Notes: generated by a model not told the origin, from the letters alone. Positions 43,116-52,716 are shown, counted from the first letter of the stretch. The stretch is DNA of 64,000 bases from JABACD01 sp047639675 (GCA_047639675.1 JBLIOI010000002.1:1-64000); one strand, 5' to 3'. Translations and numbers: made by a program.

Positions 43116-44174
43116 ATGCAATGCGCAAGCCTCACCTTATTCGCCTTCGCCCTGGCCGGTCAAGACTCCGCCCCCGAGATGGAACTTTCTCAAGAGGCGC
43201 CGAGCGAAAGGCTATTCATCGACAAGCAGCACGTCCGTGACACCTATTCGGTGACTCTGGAGAACGATGCCTTTACCGGCTCGGACAACAACTACACAAA
43301 CGGCTTCGCTCTCTCATGGCTTGCGGGGCCAGTCAATGAACGACCGGAGTGGGCGGCTTGCCGCACATGGGCAAACATCTGGTCCTTCCTACCGATGTTC
43401 ATGGACGGCGATGGCGTTTCATTTGTCAGCATCTCGGTCGGTCAAGAGATGTACACCCCCGAAGTCATCACCAACCCCAATCCGCCCGAGACTTCCCAAC
43501 CCTATGCGGGCGTTCTCTTCGCGGACATGAGTTTCGCGGAGAAGCTGCCGGGCTACTGCCATGTTTGGACCATCCGTGCAGGACTTGTTGGCCCCTCCTC
43601 GCAGGCCGACAACTTTCAAGAGACGGTGCACAAGTGGATCGGCGCGGCGCAACCGCAAGGCTGGTCAACGCAGCTGCCCGATGAACCGATCCTGAACGCC
43701 GAGTACAGTATCGCCTACGAACAGATTTATCGTGCCAAGAGCGAGTACATCCCGGAGTGGCGCCTGGTGCCCGTCGGCGGCCTAAGCCTTGGCAATTACT
43801 TCACCGGGGCTAGCGGCGCTGTCTACTTCGAGAGCGGTTGGAACCTGCCCGCGGCAGTCGGAGCGATCACACCAAGGCGTGGCGTTGACCCACTGGCACT
43901 CGTCGATGCATCACAACCATCCGCATCTTCGTTCAGCGCCTTCTTTGGGCTTGACGGCTTTGCCGTTGGACATTATCTGCCTCTGGACGGAACGATCTTC
44001 AGTGACAGCCGCTCTGTGGATTCAGAGCCATTCCTCGGCTTTGCCTCGGCTGGAGTTTCCTATCGTTACGGTGCCTTTGCGGTCAACTTCCTCCTGTCGA
44101 AGTTCACCAAGGCTTATGCGACCGAAGAGACCCGCGGAGACTTCGGAACCCTGACGCTTTCGTACTCGATCTGA
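43116..44174 (+). CDS. Lipid A 3'-O-deacylase LpxR-like outer-membrane protein (DUF2219)
   Basis: From ATG 43116 the 352-residue protein has a signal peptide, then the LpxR pattern: VTLENDAFTGSDNNYTNGFALSW at the N-terminus, VGQEMYTPE, QPYAGVLFADM, and a C-terminal strand ending YSI. LpxR is a 12-strand barrel that removes the 3' acyloxyacyl chain from lipid A in the outer leaflet and needs calcium; its presence implies LPS. Length is close to family (about 320-350). The in-frame ATG at 43089 is disregarded. Confidence 0.9.
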   Translation: MQCASLTLFAFALAGQDSAPEMELSQEAPSERLFIDKQHVRDTYSVTLENDAFTGSDNNYTNGFALSWLAGPVNERPEWAACRTWANIWSFLPMFMDGDGVSFVSISVGQEMYTPEVITNPNPPETSQPYAGVLFADMSFAEKLPGYCHVWTIRAGLVGPSSQADNFQETVHKWIGAAQPQGWSTQLPDEPILNAEYSIAYEQIYRAKSEYIPEWRLVPVGGLSLGNYFTGASGAVYFESGWNLPAAVGAITPRRGVDPLALVDASQPSASSFSAFFGLDGFAVGHYLPLDGTIFSDSRSVDSEPFLGFASAGVSYRYGAFAVNFLLSKFTKAYATEETRGDFGTLTLSYSI

Positions 44175-44305
44175 CCGGCGCGGACACATCCGTGTACAGC
44201 GCTCTATAAAGTTGCCCGAGAAGCACTGTTCGCTGCCACGCCAAGGGCGATTTCTCTCCTACAAAGGATTTCGCCTCGATTCGCTTAGCGCTGAATTCTA
44301 CTCTG

Positions 44306-45301
44306 ATGGCAAGTCAGCTAGATATCCGCGAATTGATGAAGACTGTACGCAACAATCGAGTTTCGAGAACGCCTTGGCAAGCGCTTGCCGAGTGGTGGGA
44401 AGGTCGTAACCGGCGGTTATTTCGCAGGAACAACCAACGCGCAGAGGTTGGAAGCAATCGACTCCAAAAATATATGGAAGGGCCAACTTCGCAATCAGAA
44501 CAACCGGCCAACGATCCAGCTATGACAGAACGAACCATACCCCGCCCTGAGAATGTGGAAGTCTCGCGCAGTTCACTGAATTCACTCAAAGTCGATGTTG
44601 CCAAGGAACGTCGCAAGCTCAAGTCGCTATCCACACAGCTCACCCAGGAGAAACTAATCTCTGAACGTGCGATTGAGGAGGCGCTGCAGGCTCGTATCGA
44701 GCGCGACGATTATCGGCGCGTGCTAGCGGCAGCGATACGCGGCGAACAGCTGATCAAAGAATCCAAGGAGCAACTTGGGGTCAAGTTGGCCGAGGTTGAA
44801 GACGCGCTGAAGGACTCAATTGCAGGATTCGGTCGTGCGACTGGCCTCAATGAGGAGTTATCATCGCGTTTAGAGTCCAGTACGGCGGAGATCACAACCC
44901 AGAAGGAAGAGTTGAACGCCCAGCGCAGCCGATTCGAAACGACACTTGCTGAATCATCCATCACTCTCGGGCGCACAGAAGGCCGTTTGCAGGAGATGGA
45001 GCGCCAAGAAATAGCGCGCTTGAAAGATCTGCGCGAAGAGCCGCAACAGCTCTTGCGAGTGCGCTCCCTGGCACTATTCGCAGGATCCGCCATCGCCTTC
45101 GCCACCGCAGCTGCTCTCCTTCCGCCACTCTTCCGAGTCCTATTTGGCTCGGCCTCCGCAGAAGAAATGCTGCTCGCCACTGGCCTCAGCGGATGGGGAG
45201 TGTTCGTAGCCGAGCTACTACTCCTCGGATTGGGGACGGGACTTGCGACGTTAGGCCTTCGTCGCGATTCACACTCCGGCAATGGACCGCTCCGGCCTTA
45301 G
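44306..45301 (+). CDS. Coiled-coil membrane protein, unknown
   Basis: I do not recognise this 331-residue protein. Residues about 80-250 form a long coiled coil (VAKERRKLKSLSTQLTQEKL, EELNAQRSRFETTLAESSIT), followed by two membrane helices (about 255-280 and 295-320). The N-terminal 45 residues are basic. The topology suggests a cytoplasmic coiled-coil tethered to the inner membrane. Its TAG stop overlaps the convergent GNAT stop within TTAG (45298-45301), the same kind of site the MITE occupies at 37.6 kb. Confidence 0.75.
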   Translation: MASQLDIRELMKTVRNNRVSRTPWQALAEWWEGRNRRLFRRNNQRAEVGSNRLQKYMEGPTSQSEQPANDPAMTERTIPRPENVEVSRSSLNSLKVDVAKERRKLKSLSTQLTQEKLISERAIEEALQARIERDDYRRVLAAAIRGEQLIKESKEQLGVKLAEVEDALKDSIAGFGRATGLNEELSSRLESSTAEITTQKEELNAQRSRFETTLAESSITLGRTEGRLQEMERQEIARLKDLREEPQQLLRVRSLALFAGSAIAFATAAALLPPLFRVLFGSASAEEMLLATGLSGWGVFVAELLLLGLGTGLATLGLRRDSHSGNGPLRP

Positions 45302-45762
45302 TCGCTCTTCGCCAAGAACTCCCAAGTCCGCAGGAAGCCCCAGCGCTCACCCATCGAGATCAAGGCGTCATCACCATGCGCACAGCGCGCGGCGAGTTGC
45401 TTGTATCCGCGAGCGGATAACTGCCTGCGAGCCTCCTGGGCCAAGGAGCGCGCCAAGCCAACGTGACGAGTAGATGAGTTGACCGAGAGGATCAAGATCA
45501 TTGGTGTTAGCAAGCCGCTCAAAGGGTCCGAGTGGGGACCCACGAGACAAAACCCTAGATCTGCGGCGCCCGGAGTTTGTTCTGCGATGAGCAGCAAGGT
45601 CTCGGGTTTGTCGAACTGGTTGTCTAGAAAGGTCTCTACAAAATTGGCGGGTGCCTCGACGAGCCCCAAGTCCTGTAGAGCTTCCAGCGCACCGAGACGC
45701 AACGCCTCGATGTGCTGGCGGGCTTCGTCAACGGTTTCGACAGTTCGGATTTCAACTTCCAT
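45298..45762 (-). CDS. GNAT-like acetyltransferase, probable
   Basis: From ATG 45762 the 154-residue protein has a GNAT-like layout: LGFCLVG and ILSVNSSTRHVGLARSLAQEAR, where the RxxGxA stretch (RHVGLA) is in the place of the acetyl-CoA loop, and a C-terminal LISMGERWGFLRTWEF. Family assignment rests on this pattern. The start is uncertain; ATG 45798 would overlap the RND gene by 23 bases. It follows the RND pump gene on the same strand; its stop overlaps the convergent coiled-coil gene. Confidence 0.7.
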   Translation of the reverse strand: MEVEIRTVETVDEARQHIEALRLGALEALQDLGLVEAPANFVETFLDNQFDKPETLLLIAEQTPGAADLGFCLVGPHSDPLSGLLTPMILILSVNSSTRHVGLARSLAQEARRQLSARGYKQLAARCAHGDDALISMGERWGFLRTWEFLAKSD

Positions 45763-45775
45763 GGGAGTCGGTTGG

Positions 45776-48700
45776 TTAGAAATGAATCGTTTCGCCACGT
45801 AGCAGTTGGCGGGTCGTTCTCAATGGACGACGGAACCAATGCAGGACGTCTTCGAGGGCAGCGTAAGCACAAGGGACAAGAAACACGACGAGGAAAGTCG
45901 CGAGGAATAGACCAAAAAACAAGCTGATCGCCATCGGTTGTAGAAATCGCGCTTGGCCTGTTACGAAGAAGGTCAGGGGCGACAGGCCTAGCATAGTGGT
46001 GATCGTCGTCAATAGGATCGGGCGAAAGCGAAGGCTGCAACCTTTGACCAAGGAGTCCATCAGGCTCAGTCCTTCGCGCCGTAGTCCGTTGACAAATTCG
46101 ATGAGAATCAGCGAGTCGTTGACCACCACACCGGTAAGAGCCAGCAATCCAATCAAGCTCATCAGCGAAATGGAGCGGTCCATTATCAAGTGGCCGAAGA
46201 CCATGCCAACCATTCCAAAAGGGATGATGAACATGATCACAAAGGGCTGGGACGCAGATCGAAACAGGGTAGCTAAGATCAAGAAAATCACAGCTAAAGA
46301 CAGGAAGGAGGCGAGTCCCAGGTCCGCCATCGATTCGCTGATGTCTTCTTGGTCGCCTTTGTAGTCGAGCGTGTAACCGGGGTAATTATCCGCAAGGTTT
46401 GCGAAAGCCAGCCCAACCTCACTTGTCACGTTCTCCGCTGAGTTTTGACTCTTATCAATGTCAGCGACGATGTTCGCTGCGCGCTCGCGGTCATCGCGTG
46501 TGATGCGTGAAGGACCCACGTGCGGAAGAAACTCGGCGACACTTTCAAGAGGCACCCGCTCTCCACTCGGCAAACTAATCCGTACCTTGGCCAGACCGCG
46601 CGGATCAAAGCGCGCGGTTTCGGGGAACTTGACGATTAGCTCGATGTCGTCGCGACCGCGGCGCACATTGCCGTAGGCCAAGCCTTCGAATGCGCTGCGT
46701 AGTTGCATGCCAAGACCGTGCTCGGTAACGCCTTGGAGACGCGCAGTGTCTTTGATGCGCAGGGTGATCTGGGGTCCGCCTAAATCGAGATTGTCGTGCA
46801 CATCGTAAACGCCAACGTAGCTCTCCAACTCTCGTTGAACTAGATCTGAGATCTCAGCTAGGACCTCTAGCTCCGGGCCGCGCACCCAGATGTCGATCGC
46901 TTTGCCAGTCGGCCCAGACTGCGGCTGGGCAACTTCAGTGCTGACCACTTGCGGCGAGACATCGACCAGCAATTTGCGCAGTTCAGCGCTGAACTCTTGA
47001 GTACTAAGAGTCCGCTCGGGTCCTTCTGCTAGCTCGATCCACAGTTGCGCGAGATTCTTGCCGAGCGCGTAGTTGTTCGAATCGGAAGCTGAAATACCAA
47101 TCAACACATTGACGCTCTCGACCTCAGTCGCTGGAAGGCTCTCTAGTATCCTCCGCTCTAGCTCGATGGCTGCGCGCTCGCTCTCCTCAAGGGAACAGCC
47201 TGCGGCCAGGCGCAAGTTGGCGTAAACGATCTTGGACTCGAACTCGTCAAATAGGTTGAAAGGCACCCAGTAGCGCGCATAGGTGCCGAGCAATAGCGCG
47301 CCGGTAATAGCTGTTGTCAAGGCAATCCAACGCCAACGAAGAACGGCGCGTAGACAGGCGAGATAAGCATCACGCAGGAACCAGTACCAATGGGCCTTCC
47401 CGCCTGAAGTTGCGACTACTGAGACCGAATCCGAATTCTTCGTGCGACCCGCGCCCCAATGAGCCATGTGCGCCGGCAAGACGATCAGAGCTTCGAGCAA
47501 GGAGACCACGAGACAAAAGCTGACGATCAACGGTAAGGGCCGCAAGAACTCGCCAGTGAGCCCCGACATCATCAAGATCGGTAAAAAGGCAGCAATGCTG
47601 GTCAGAATTGTTGCGAAGACGGGCCGTCCAACTTGCACCACACCTTCGATCGCCGCCTCTCGCGGAGAACGGCCCTCCTCCAATAAGCGGAAGCAGTTCT
47701 CGCCCACGACGATCGCGTCGTCAACGACCATTCCGAGCACCACAATGAAGGCAAACATGGTCATCATGTTCATCGTCACGCCGAACATTCCAGCGAGTAG
47801 CAAGCCGCCCAAGAAGGACACGGGAATGCCCAACGCCGTGACTAGCGCAACTCGCAAATTGAGAAAGATCACGAGCGAGATCAAGACCAACAAGCCTCCG
47901 ATGAGGGCCGAGTTGCGCATGACCTCGAGGCGATTGGACACGTAAATGGAAAGGTCCGTGTTCAAACCCAGCGCGACCCCTTCGGGCAAGCTCTGCGCCA
48001 CCTCGGCAACGTACTCGTGGACCTCCTGCGAGATACTAATTGTGTCGCCGTCGGCCTCCTTGTTGACTTGCAAGTGAATCGCGGGCTGACCGTTGAAACG
48101 CGAGCGCGTGATGTCGCGCTCGCGGGCATCGGACACGTGTGCAACGTCGCGCAACAAAACCCGACCGCCATCCGCAGTCGTAACGAGGGGTAACTCCAGG
48201 AGATCTGCCGCGTACTCCACGCCCGATTCGATGCGCAATAGGGTGTTCGTGGCTGACCCGGCTAGGCTGCCCAGCGGCAGGTCCGTGGCGCGCGCTTCCA
48301 CCGCACTACCAACCTGTTCCAAAGTCAGGGAGAAGCGTTCCAAGGCAAGCGGATCGACTTCGATCCAGATGCGTGGCTCGCGAATTCCGGTGATGCGTAC
48401 GTTGGAGACCCCTCGAATGTCCTCGATCCCGCGCCGGTGGTCCTCCGCAATCAGGCGCATCTCATCTAATTCGCCCCACCCGTAGACATAGACAGCGATG
48501 ACCGGAAAAGCCGCTTTCAATTCACGGACCCGGGGCTCCTCTACATCACTCGGAAGCTCGACCTTCGCCCGCTGAACAGCGGCGCGCACCTCATCAAGAA
48601 AGTCCGAGATGTCCGTGCTACGCGAAGTCTCCAGCACGATCGTGCAGGTTCCCTCCTGCGAAGTGCTGGTCATCGAGTCCAGTCCATCGATGGCGAAGAG

Positions 48701-48916
48701 CTCATCTTCTAAGGGCAAGGTGATCAAGCGCTCGACGTCTTCGGGCGACGATCCCGCGTAGAAGCTCTGCACTTCAACGCTCTGCTGCGAGAAGACCGGG
48801 AAGACTTCACGCGGCATGCCGAAGTAGGTTACGAAGCCCGCGAGACACAGGGTCAAGGCCGCCAAGTTGACAGCTACAGAATTGTCCACCGCAAGGCGTG
48901 CTATCCAGCGCAACAT
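45776..48916 (-). CDS. RND efflux pump, inner-membrane subunit
   Basis: The 1046-residue protein is an AcrB/MexB-type RND protein with 12 helices and two large periplasmic loops: N-terminal GMPREVFPVFSQQSVEVQSFYAGSSPEDVERLIT, LNLRVALVTALGIPVSFLGGLLLAG, FAFIVVLGMVVDDAIVVGENCFRLLEEG (the Asp-Asp proton relay) and the late duplicate LLALTGVVVNDSLILIEFVNGLRREG. It pumps toxic compounds using the proton gradient, together with the adaptor just upstream; an outer-membrane channel is not encoded here. It starts 3 bases after the adaptor stop. Confidence 0.95.
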   Translation of the reverse strand: MLRWIARLAVDNSVAVNLAALTLCLAGFVTYFGMPREVFPVFSQQSVEVQSFYAGSSPEDVERLITLPLEDELFAIDGLDSMTSTSQEGTCTIVLETSRSTDISDFLDEVRAAVQRAKVELPSDVEEPRVRELKAAFPVIAVYVYGWGELDEMRLIAEDHRRGIEDIRGVSNVRITGIREPRIWIEVDPLALERFSLTLEQVGSAVEARATDLPLGSLAGSATNTLLRIESGVEYAADLLELPLVTTADGGRVLLRDVAHVSDARERDITRSRFNGQPAIHLQVNKEADGDTISISQEVHEYVAEVAQSLPEGVALGLNTDLSIYVSNRLEVMRNSALIGGLLVLISLVIFLNLRVALVTALGIPVSFLGGLLLAGMFGVTMNMMTMFAFIVVLGMVVDDAIVVGENCFRLLEEGRSPREAAIEGVVQVGRPVFATILTSIAAFLPILMMSGLTGEFLRPLPLIVSFCLVVSLLEALIVLPAHMAHWGAGRTKNSDSVSVVATSGGKAHWYWFLRDAYLACLRAVLRWRWIALTTAITGALLLGTYARYWVPFNLFDEFESKIVYANLRLAAGCSLEESERAAIELERRILESLPATEVESVNVLIGISASDSNNYALGKNLAQLWIELAEGPERTLSTQEFSAELRKLLVDVSPQVVSTEVAQPQSGPTGKAIDIWVRGPELEVLAEISDLVQRELESYVGVYDVHDNLDLGGPQITLRIKDTARLQGVTEHGLGMQLRSAFEGLAYGNVRRGRDDIELIVKFPETARFDPRGLAKVRISLPSGERVPLESVAEFLPHVGPSRITRDDRERAANIVADIDKSQNSAENVTSEVGLAFANLADNYPGYTLDYKGDQEDISESMADLGLASFLSLAVIFLILATLFRSASQPFVIMFIIPFGMVGMVFGHLIMDRSISLMSLIGLLALTGVVVNDSLILIEFVNGLRREGLSLMDSLVKGCSLRFRPILLTTITTMLGLSPLTFFVTGQARFLQPMAISLFFGLFLATFLVVFLVPCAYAALEDVLHWFRRPLRTTRQLLRGETIHF

Positions 48917-48919
48917 GAC

Positions 48920-50197
48920 CTAGTTCCCGCGCACGCGACAGAGTTCGCCGCCAGCCAGTCGTCCGAGCGGAGCTGTGATCAGGCGCTCGTCACTCTTCAA
49001 ACCAGCTTCGATTAGAAAGCCGCTGGCCACGCGCGCTCCAAGAGTGAGTGCGCGTCGCTCAACCAAGAGGCCTTGCTCGGAATCCACAACCACGAAAGCA
49101 CTCGGATCTCCATCAAGCCAAACGATCTCGTCCCGCGACAGCAGTAGGCCCAAGGCAACCTCTCCGACTTCAATTTGAACTTCGACAAACTGCCCGGGAC
49201 GTAACAGGGAACTCGACAAGGCCCCTGCCGCCGGCAGGTTAATCCCCTCTTCCAGGCTCACCTCGACGGACATGGATCGCAGCTTTGGGTGAGCTTCAAC
49301 CCCGAGCCCGATTACGCGCGCCTCGAAGCTCCATGCTTCCTGCGCTGGCAAGCGAACATGAGCGCGCTGGCCCAACTCGATGCCTACGAAGTCTTCTTCC
49401 GGGATTTCTAGGATCACTCGTAGTTCGCTGGTGTCCACCAAACTCCCCAGCCGCTCGCCCGCGATCAAATAGCTTCCAACAGCCGGCCCAGGCTCCACAA
49501 GATATCCGTCGAACTCCGCGTGAAGCTCCGCCAACTTGCGCCGTTCTTGTTGCAAGCCGAGCTGCGCACCAGAACTAACAAGCGTGGCCTGCGCGCGAAC
49601 CTTGGAAGCCTGTGCGCGCCTAACTGCTGCCTGGGCATCGTGCACCGTCCTCGCCGCCGCAAGCCGTACTCGCGACGCACTGTCGAGTTGGCTCTCTGAC
49701 ATGTAAGAATCTCCCGACAATTGCGCCAAGCGTTTTTCCTCACGCTCGGCCAATTTGAGGCTCTCGGCGGCGAAGGGTACGCGGCCCGCTGCAGCAATGA
49801 TTTCGACCTCAGCCAGTTCCAAGTCCGCCTCCGCAACTGTCACGGCCGCCCGGCTGGCGGAAAGCTCCTGGTCCAAAATTGACGAATCGACCCCCACAAG
49901 AAGTGTTCCAGCAGCAACAAAACGGCCTACGCTCCAGGGCTCTAGCCGGCGGGTCACCCGGCCTCCTAACTCGCTGGCAAGCGACGCCTCACGATTCGCA
50001 CTTATGGTGCCAAATCCGGCCACATGGACCTTCTCCGGGCTCGTTTCGAGCACACGCACGACCACGGGGACCATGCCGACCTCCCGCGCGGGCAGCCGTT
50101 CAGCCGTGGGACGGGAACCTTCGAGAAAGCTCACGCCCCCCCAGCCGAGGGCTGCGAAGGTCAGAATCACAATCAGGCTGGGGTACAGGCGAGGCAT
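48920..50197 (-). CDS. RND periplasmic adaptor (membrane fusion protein)
   Basis: The 425-residue protein has a single N-terminal helix (LIVILTFAALGWGGVSFL), beta-hairpin/lipoyl parts (TISANREASLASELGGRVTR, EPGPAVGSYLIAGERLGSL), a coiled coil (about 110-205, ELSASRAAVTVAEADLELAEVEI) and a C-terminal beta-barrel region. This is the MFP/HlyD-like adaptor of the pump encoded 3 bases downstream. The adaptor heads the operon, and the diverged MITE copy 3 lies 29 bases upstream of its start, between it and tig. Confidence 0.93.
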   Translation of the reverse strand: MPRLYPSLIVILTFAALGWGGVSFLEGSRPTAERLPAREVGMVPVVVRVLETSPEKVHVAGFGTISANREASLASELGGRVTRRLEPWSVGRFVAAGTLLVGVDSSILDQELSASRAAVTVAEADLELAEVEIIAAAGRVPFAAESLKLAEREEKRLAQLSGDSYMSESQLDSASRVRLAAARTVHDAQAAVRRAQASKVRAQATLVSSGAQLGLQQERRKLAELHAEFDGYLVEPGPAVGSYLIAGERLGSLVDTSELRVILEIPEEDFVGIELGQRAHVRLPAQEAWSFEARVIGLGVEAHPKLRSMSVEVSLEEGINLPAAGALSSSLLRPGQFVEVQIEVGEVALGLLLSRDEIVWLDGDPSAFVVVDSEQGLLVERRALTLGARVASGFLIEAGLKSDERLITAPLGRLAGGELCRVRGN

Positions 50198-50226
50198 AGG
50201 ACGGTCTGGCTGGCAATGAGGGCTCG

Positions 50227-50387
50227 CAGTTTGCGATAAAACGAATATTGCTCCTTGATGGCAGTAACCTGCCCTCCTGATCTAGGCCTTGAAACGCGGC
50301 TGAATGGGTGGATTCAACGAGCATTCAAGGTCTTGAACAGGGGCGCAGTAGGCCCCAAGGGAGTGAACTGAGTTTTGCCATAGGCTC
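50227..50387 (-). mobile_element. Diverged MITE copy 3, inverted orientation
   Basis: On the minus strand this region carries ATGCTCGTTGAATCCA in common with copies 1 and 2. Its ends match theirs too: on the plus strand, CAGT..GATAAAA..TTGC opposite CAGT..GGTGAAA..TTGC with equal spacing (25 bases), and GTGAA-TGA-TTTT-CCA--GGCT at the other end (about 18 of 24). Total length 161 bp equals copy 1. Flanks are CTCG and CTCA, a decayed YTAR-like duplication. It is clearly older than copies 1 and 2. Confidence 0.7.
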
Positions 50388-50435
50388 CTCAGGAGACTAG
50401 CAAACCGCACGGCAAGCAGAAGAGCAAGAGGGTCC

Positions 50436-50541
50436 GGCTTGGTGGGAAGGTCACCAGGATCCAATCCAGCACTTCCCCGCCAAGCCACACTGAGGTAAAT
50501 TGCCGCGCTCACTAGGCCCCATCCACAGCTCGGATGGGCCC
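50436..50541 (+). promoter_or_regulatory. Two stem-loops in the tig leader
   Basis: GGCTTGGTGGGAAG at 50436 pairs with CTTCCCCGCCAAGCC ending 50486; GGCCCCATCC at 50515 pairs nearly fully with GGATGGGCCC ending 50541. Neither has a T tract. They lie 54-159 bases before the GTG of tig and may shape its leader or promoter region. I see no match to a known riboswitch. Confidence 0.4.
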
Positions 50542-50594
50542 GCTTCCATGACTCCCAGATCGTCCCGAACTCTATTGGGGCCAGGTGAATTCCA

Positions 50595-51878
50595 GTGCAA
50601 GTCAGCGTTGACAAAATCGGTCCCTGCGAGGCCAAAGTTAGCTTCTCTGTTCCGCGGGAAGATTTCGACCGCGAGTACTCGGCAGCTCTCAAGAGTTCCG
50701 GCAAGGAAGCGCGTATGAAGGGCTTCCGTCCCGGCAAGGTTCCGACCAAAGTTCTCGAGAAAGAGTTCGGTACGCAGGTCCGCCAACAGGCCATCGAACA
50801 CTTCATGGGCAAGGCCTACGAGCAGGCTGTCAAAGACGGCGACTTGAAGCCCGTCGGGCACGAGCGCGTGAAGATAGAAGACATCACGTTGGAAGACGGT
50901 GCAGACCTTGAGCACATTTTCAGTGTCAGCCTAAAGCCCGAATTCGAACTAAAGGAGTACAAGGGATTAGAGGTCGCGAGCGAGCTCGAACCCGTGCTTG
51001 ACGATGAAATCAAGGAAGCGATCGCAGACCTGCGTTTGCAACAGTCAACCCCCGGCCCCGTCGGCGATGAAGGAATCACCGAAGACGGCCAAGCACTGTG
51101 CAAGGTCAAGTGGGAGTCTGGCGGCGAAACCTTGCTTGAACGCGACGGTTTGCGCATGGCTCCCTTGGCGGCGCCTCCCGGTGTCGACCCGGATAAGTTC
51201 AAGGAAGGACTAATCGGCGCTCAAGCCGGAGATGGGTTAGAGCTTGAGTTGGTCGTTCCTGACGACTTCGATCAGGAAGAGATGCGCGGCAAGTCTGGTA
51301 CCTGCTTCATCACGGTGACCGAAGGCTTCTCGATGGTCCCGCCGCCGGACGAGGACATTTGGAAAATGGTCGGCGCCGAATCCCAGGAAGAGTTCGACAA
51401 GACCGCCCGCGACCGCATGGAACTGGCCAAGCAAAACCAGGAAAACGCTCGTCAGGAGACGGTTCTCTTGGAAGGACTGCTCAAGAAGCATGACTTCGAT
51501 CTGCCCGAGCAGATGATCAGTGGTCAGCTCGATAGCCGTCGCGACCAGCTCCGCCAGCAGCTTGCCCAGAACGGAGTTCCCGAGGACAAGCACGACGAGG
51601 CAGTCGCCGAGCGGGAAGAGGAATTGCAGACCGTCACCGAGAAAGGCGTCCGCGCACTGTTCCTGGTGAGTGCAATTGCTGAGAAAGAAGAGCTAAAGGT
51701 TGAGGAAAGCGAGATGCTCGCGGAATTGCAGGCGATTGCTCAGCAGCACCAGGCTAAATATGAGGATGTCGTCGAACATTACCGTAAGAACGGGCTTTTT
51801 CAGCAAATGCAGATAGAGCTGATGGAGCGCAAGGTTCGGGTATTCTTGCGCGAGAATGCGAAAACCACTGAACCCTAG
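50595..51878 (+). CDS. tig: Trigger factor
   Basis: The 427-residue protein starts at GTG 50595 (MQVSVDKIGPCEAKVSFSVPRE). The N-terminal ribosome-binding domain contains the signature GFRPGKVP; then a PPIase-like middle region (about 155-240) and a helical C-terminal chaperone domain follow. It binds nascent chains at the ribosomal exit. It is the first gene of the conserved tig-clpP-clpX block; clpP begins 189 bases after its stop. Slightly acidic and full length compared with E. coli (432). Confidence 0.95.
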   Translation: MQVSVDKIGPCEAKVSFSVPREDFDREYSAALKSSGKEARMKGFRPGKVPTKVLEKEFGTQVRQQAIEHFMGKAYEQAVKDGDLKPVGHERVKIEDITLEDGADLEHIFSVSLKPEFELKEYKGLEVASELEPVLDDEIKEAIADLRLQQSTPGPVGDEGITEDGQALCKVKWESGGETLLERDGLRMAPLAAPPGVDPDKFKEGLIGAQAGDGLELELVVPDDFDQEEMRGKSGTCFITVTEGFSMVPPPDEDIWKMVGAESQEEFDKTARDRMELAKQNQENARQETVLLEGLLKKHDFDLPEQMISGQLDSRRDQLRQQLAQNGVPEDKHDEAVAEREEELQTVTEKGVRALFLVSAIAEKEELKVEESEMLAELQAIAQQHQAKYEDVVEHYRKNGLFQQMQIELMERKVRVFLRENAKTTEP

Positions 51879-52067
51879 CGATCATCGGCCCGAAGAAGCC
51901 ATGGCGGGTCCTTGACCGGGCACCGCCAGTACCGCAAACAACCCTTCCTATCGGGGCACTTTCCAGGTGAATCGGGGAGCCGCACTCTCGTGGCCCCCCC
52001 GACATCCTGCCCAGTGCCCTTCCAAGAAGTACCTTTCGTGAATCCAAGAGGAAACGCCGAGCCGAAC

Positions 52068-52664
52068 ATGAGCACCTTCGTCCCCTACGTAATTGAGAAG
52101 ACCGGTCGCGGTGAACGCACCTACGACATTTACTCGCGCCTGCTTGAAGATCGCATCATATTCCTGGGCAGTGAGGTTAACGACATGGTCGCCAACTCCA
52201 TTATGGCCCAGCTGCTCTTCCTGGATAAATCCGGGCATACGCAGGACATCAAGATGTACATCAACTCCCCTGGTGGATCGGTCACAGCTGGCCTAGCCAT
52301 CTACGACACGATGCAACTCATCGAGCCGGAGATCTCCACCTACTGCTTAGGTCAGTGCGCCTCGATGGGCGCAATGCTCCTGGCAGCAGGAACCAAAGGC
52401 AAACGCTACGCGCTGCCGAATTCGCGTGTCATGATCCACCAGCCCTCGGGCGGAGCTCGAGGCACCGCGATGGACATGGAGATTCAGATCGCTGAGACTC
52501 TTAACCTGAAAGAACGCCTGGATACGCTTCTGGGTCATCACTGTGGTAAGACCGCCGAGGAAGTTTCCAAAGCGACCGAGCGCGACAACTTCCTTTCACC
52601 GCAAGAAGCCAAAGATTTCGGTCTAATCGACCACATCGTCTCCAAGGCCCCTCCGGCCAAATAG
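52068..52664 (+). CDS. clpP: ATP-dependent Clp protease proteolytic subunit
   Basis: From ATG 52068 the 198-residue protein has the catalytic triad Ser99 (GQCASMGAM), His124 (RVMIHQPSGG) and Asp173 (ERDNF), with the family starting segment GERTYDIYSRLLEDRI. An upstream in-frame GTG at 52038 (adding 10 residues) is possible because AGAGGA lies between; the ATG matches the mature family length of about 195. It forms the 14-mer chamber that works with ClpX encoded next. A strong terminator follows its stop. Confidence 0.96.
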   Translation: MSTFVPYVIEKTGRGERTYDIYSRLLEDRIIFLGSEVNDMVANSIMAQLLFLDKSGHTQDIKMYINSPGGSVTAGLAIYDTMQLIEPEISTYCLGQCASMGAMLLAAGTKGKRYALPNSRVMIHQPSGGARGTAMDMEIQIAETLNLKERLDTLLGHHCGKTAEEVSKATERDNFLSPQEAKDFGLIDHIVSKAPPAK

Positions 52665-52679
52665 CGCTTTTACGCCCAC

Positions 52680-52716
52680 GAGCGGCGCTGGGGCTCCCCC
52701 AGTGCCGCTCTTAATT
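52680..52716 (+). terminator. Terminator between clpP and clpX
   Basis: GAGCGGCGCTGGGG pairs with CCCCAGTGCCGCTC (14-base stem with one wobble pair) around a CTC loop, ending at 52710, followed by TTAATTT. It starts 16 bases after the clpP stop, so clpX needs its own promoter or partial read-through. Confidence 0.88.

Larger units (their letters stand above)
50198..50594. other. Divergent region: MITE copy 3 plus tig leader
   Basis: This 397-bp gap between the adaptor start and the tig start holds the diverged element at 50227-50387 and two stem-loops at 50436-50541. It carries the promoters of both genes. No RNA gene or protein-coding signal was seen. Confidence 0.7.

Noticed and set aside
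50401..50594. Signal recognition particle RNA or another structured RNA before tig
   Set aside because: The hairpins lack the SRP tetraloop and asymmetric-loop sequences (no GGAA-type loop in the right context).
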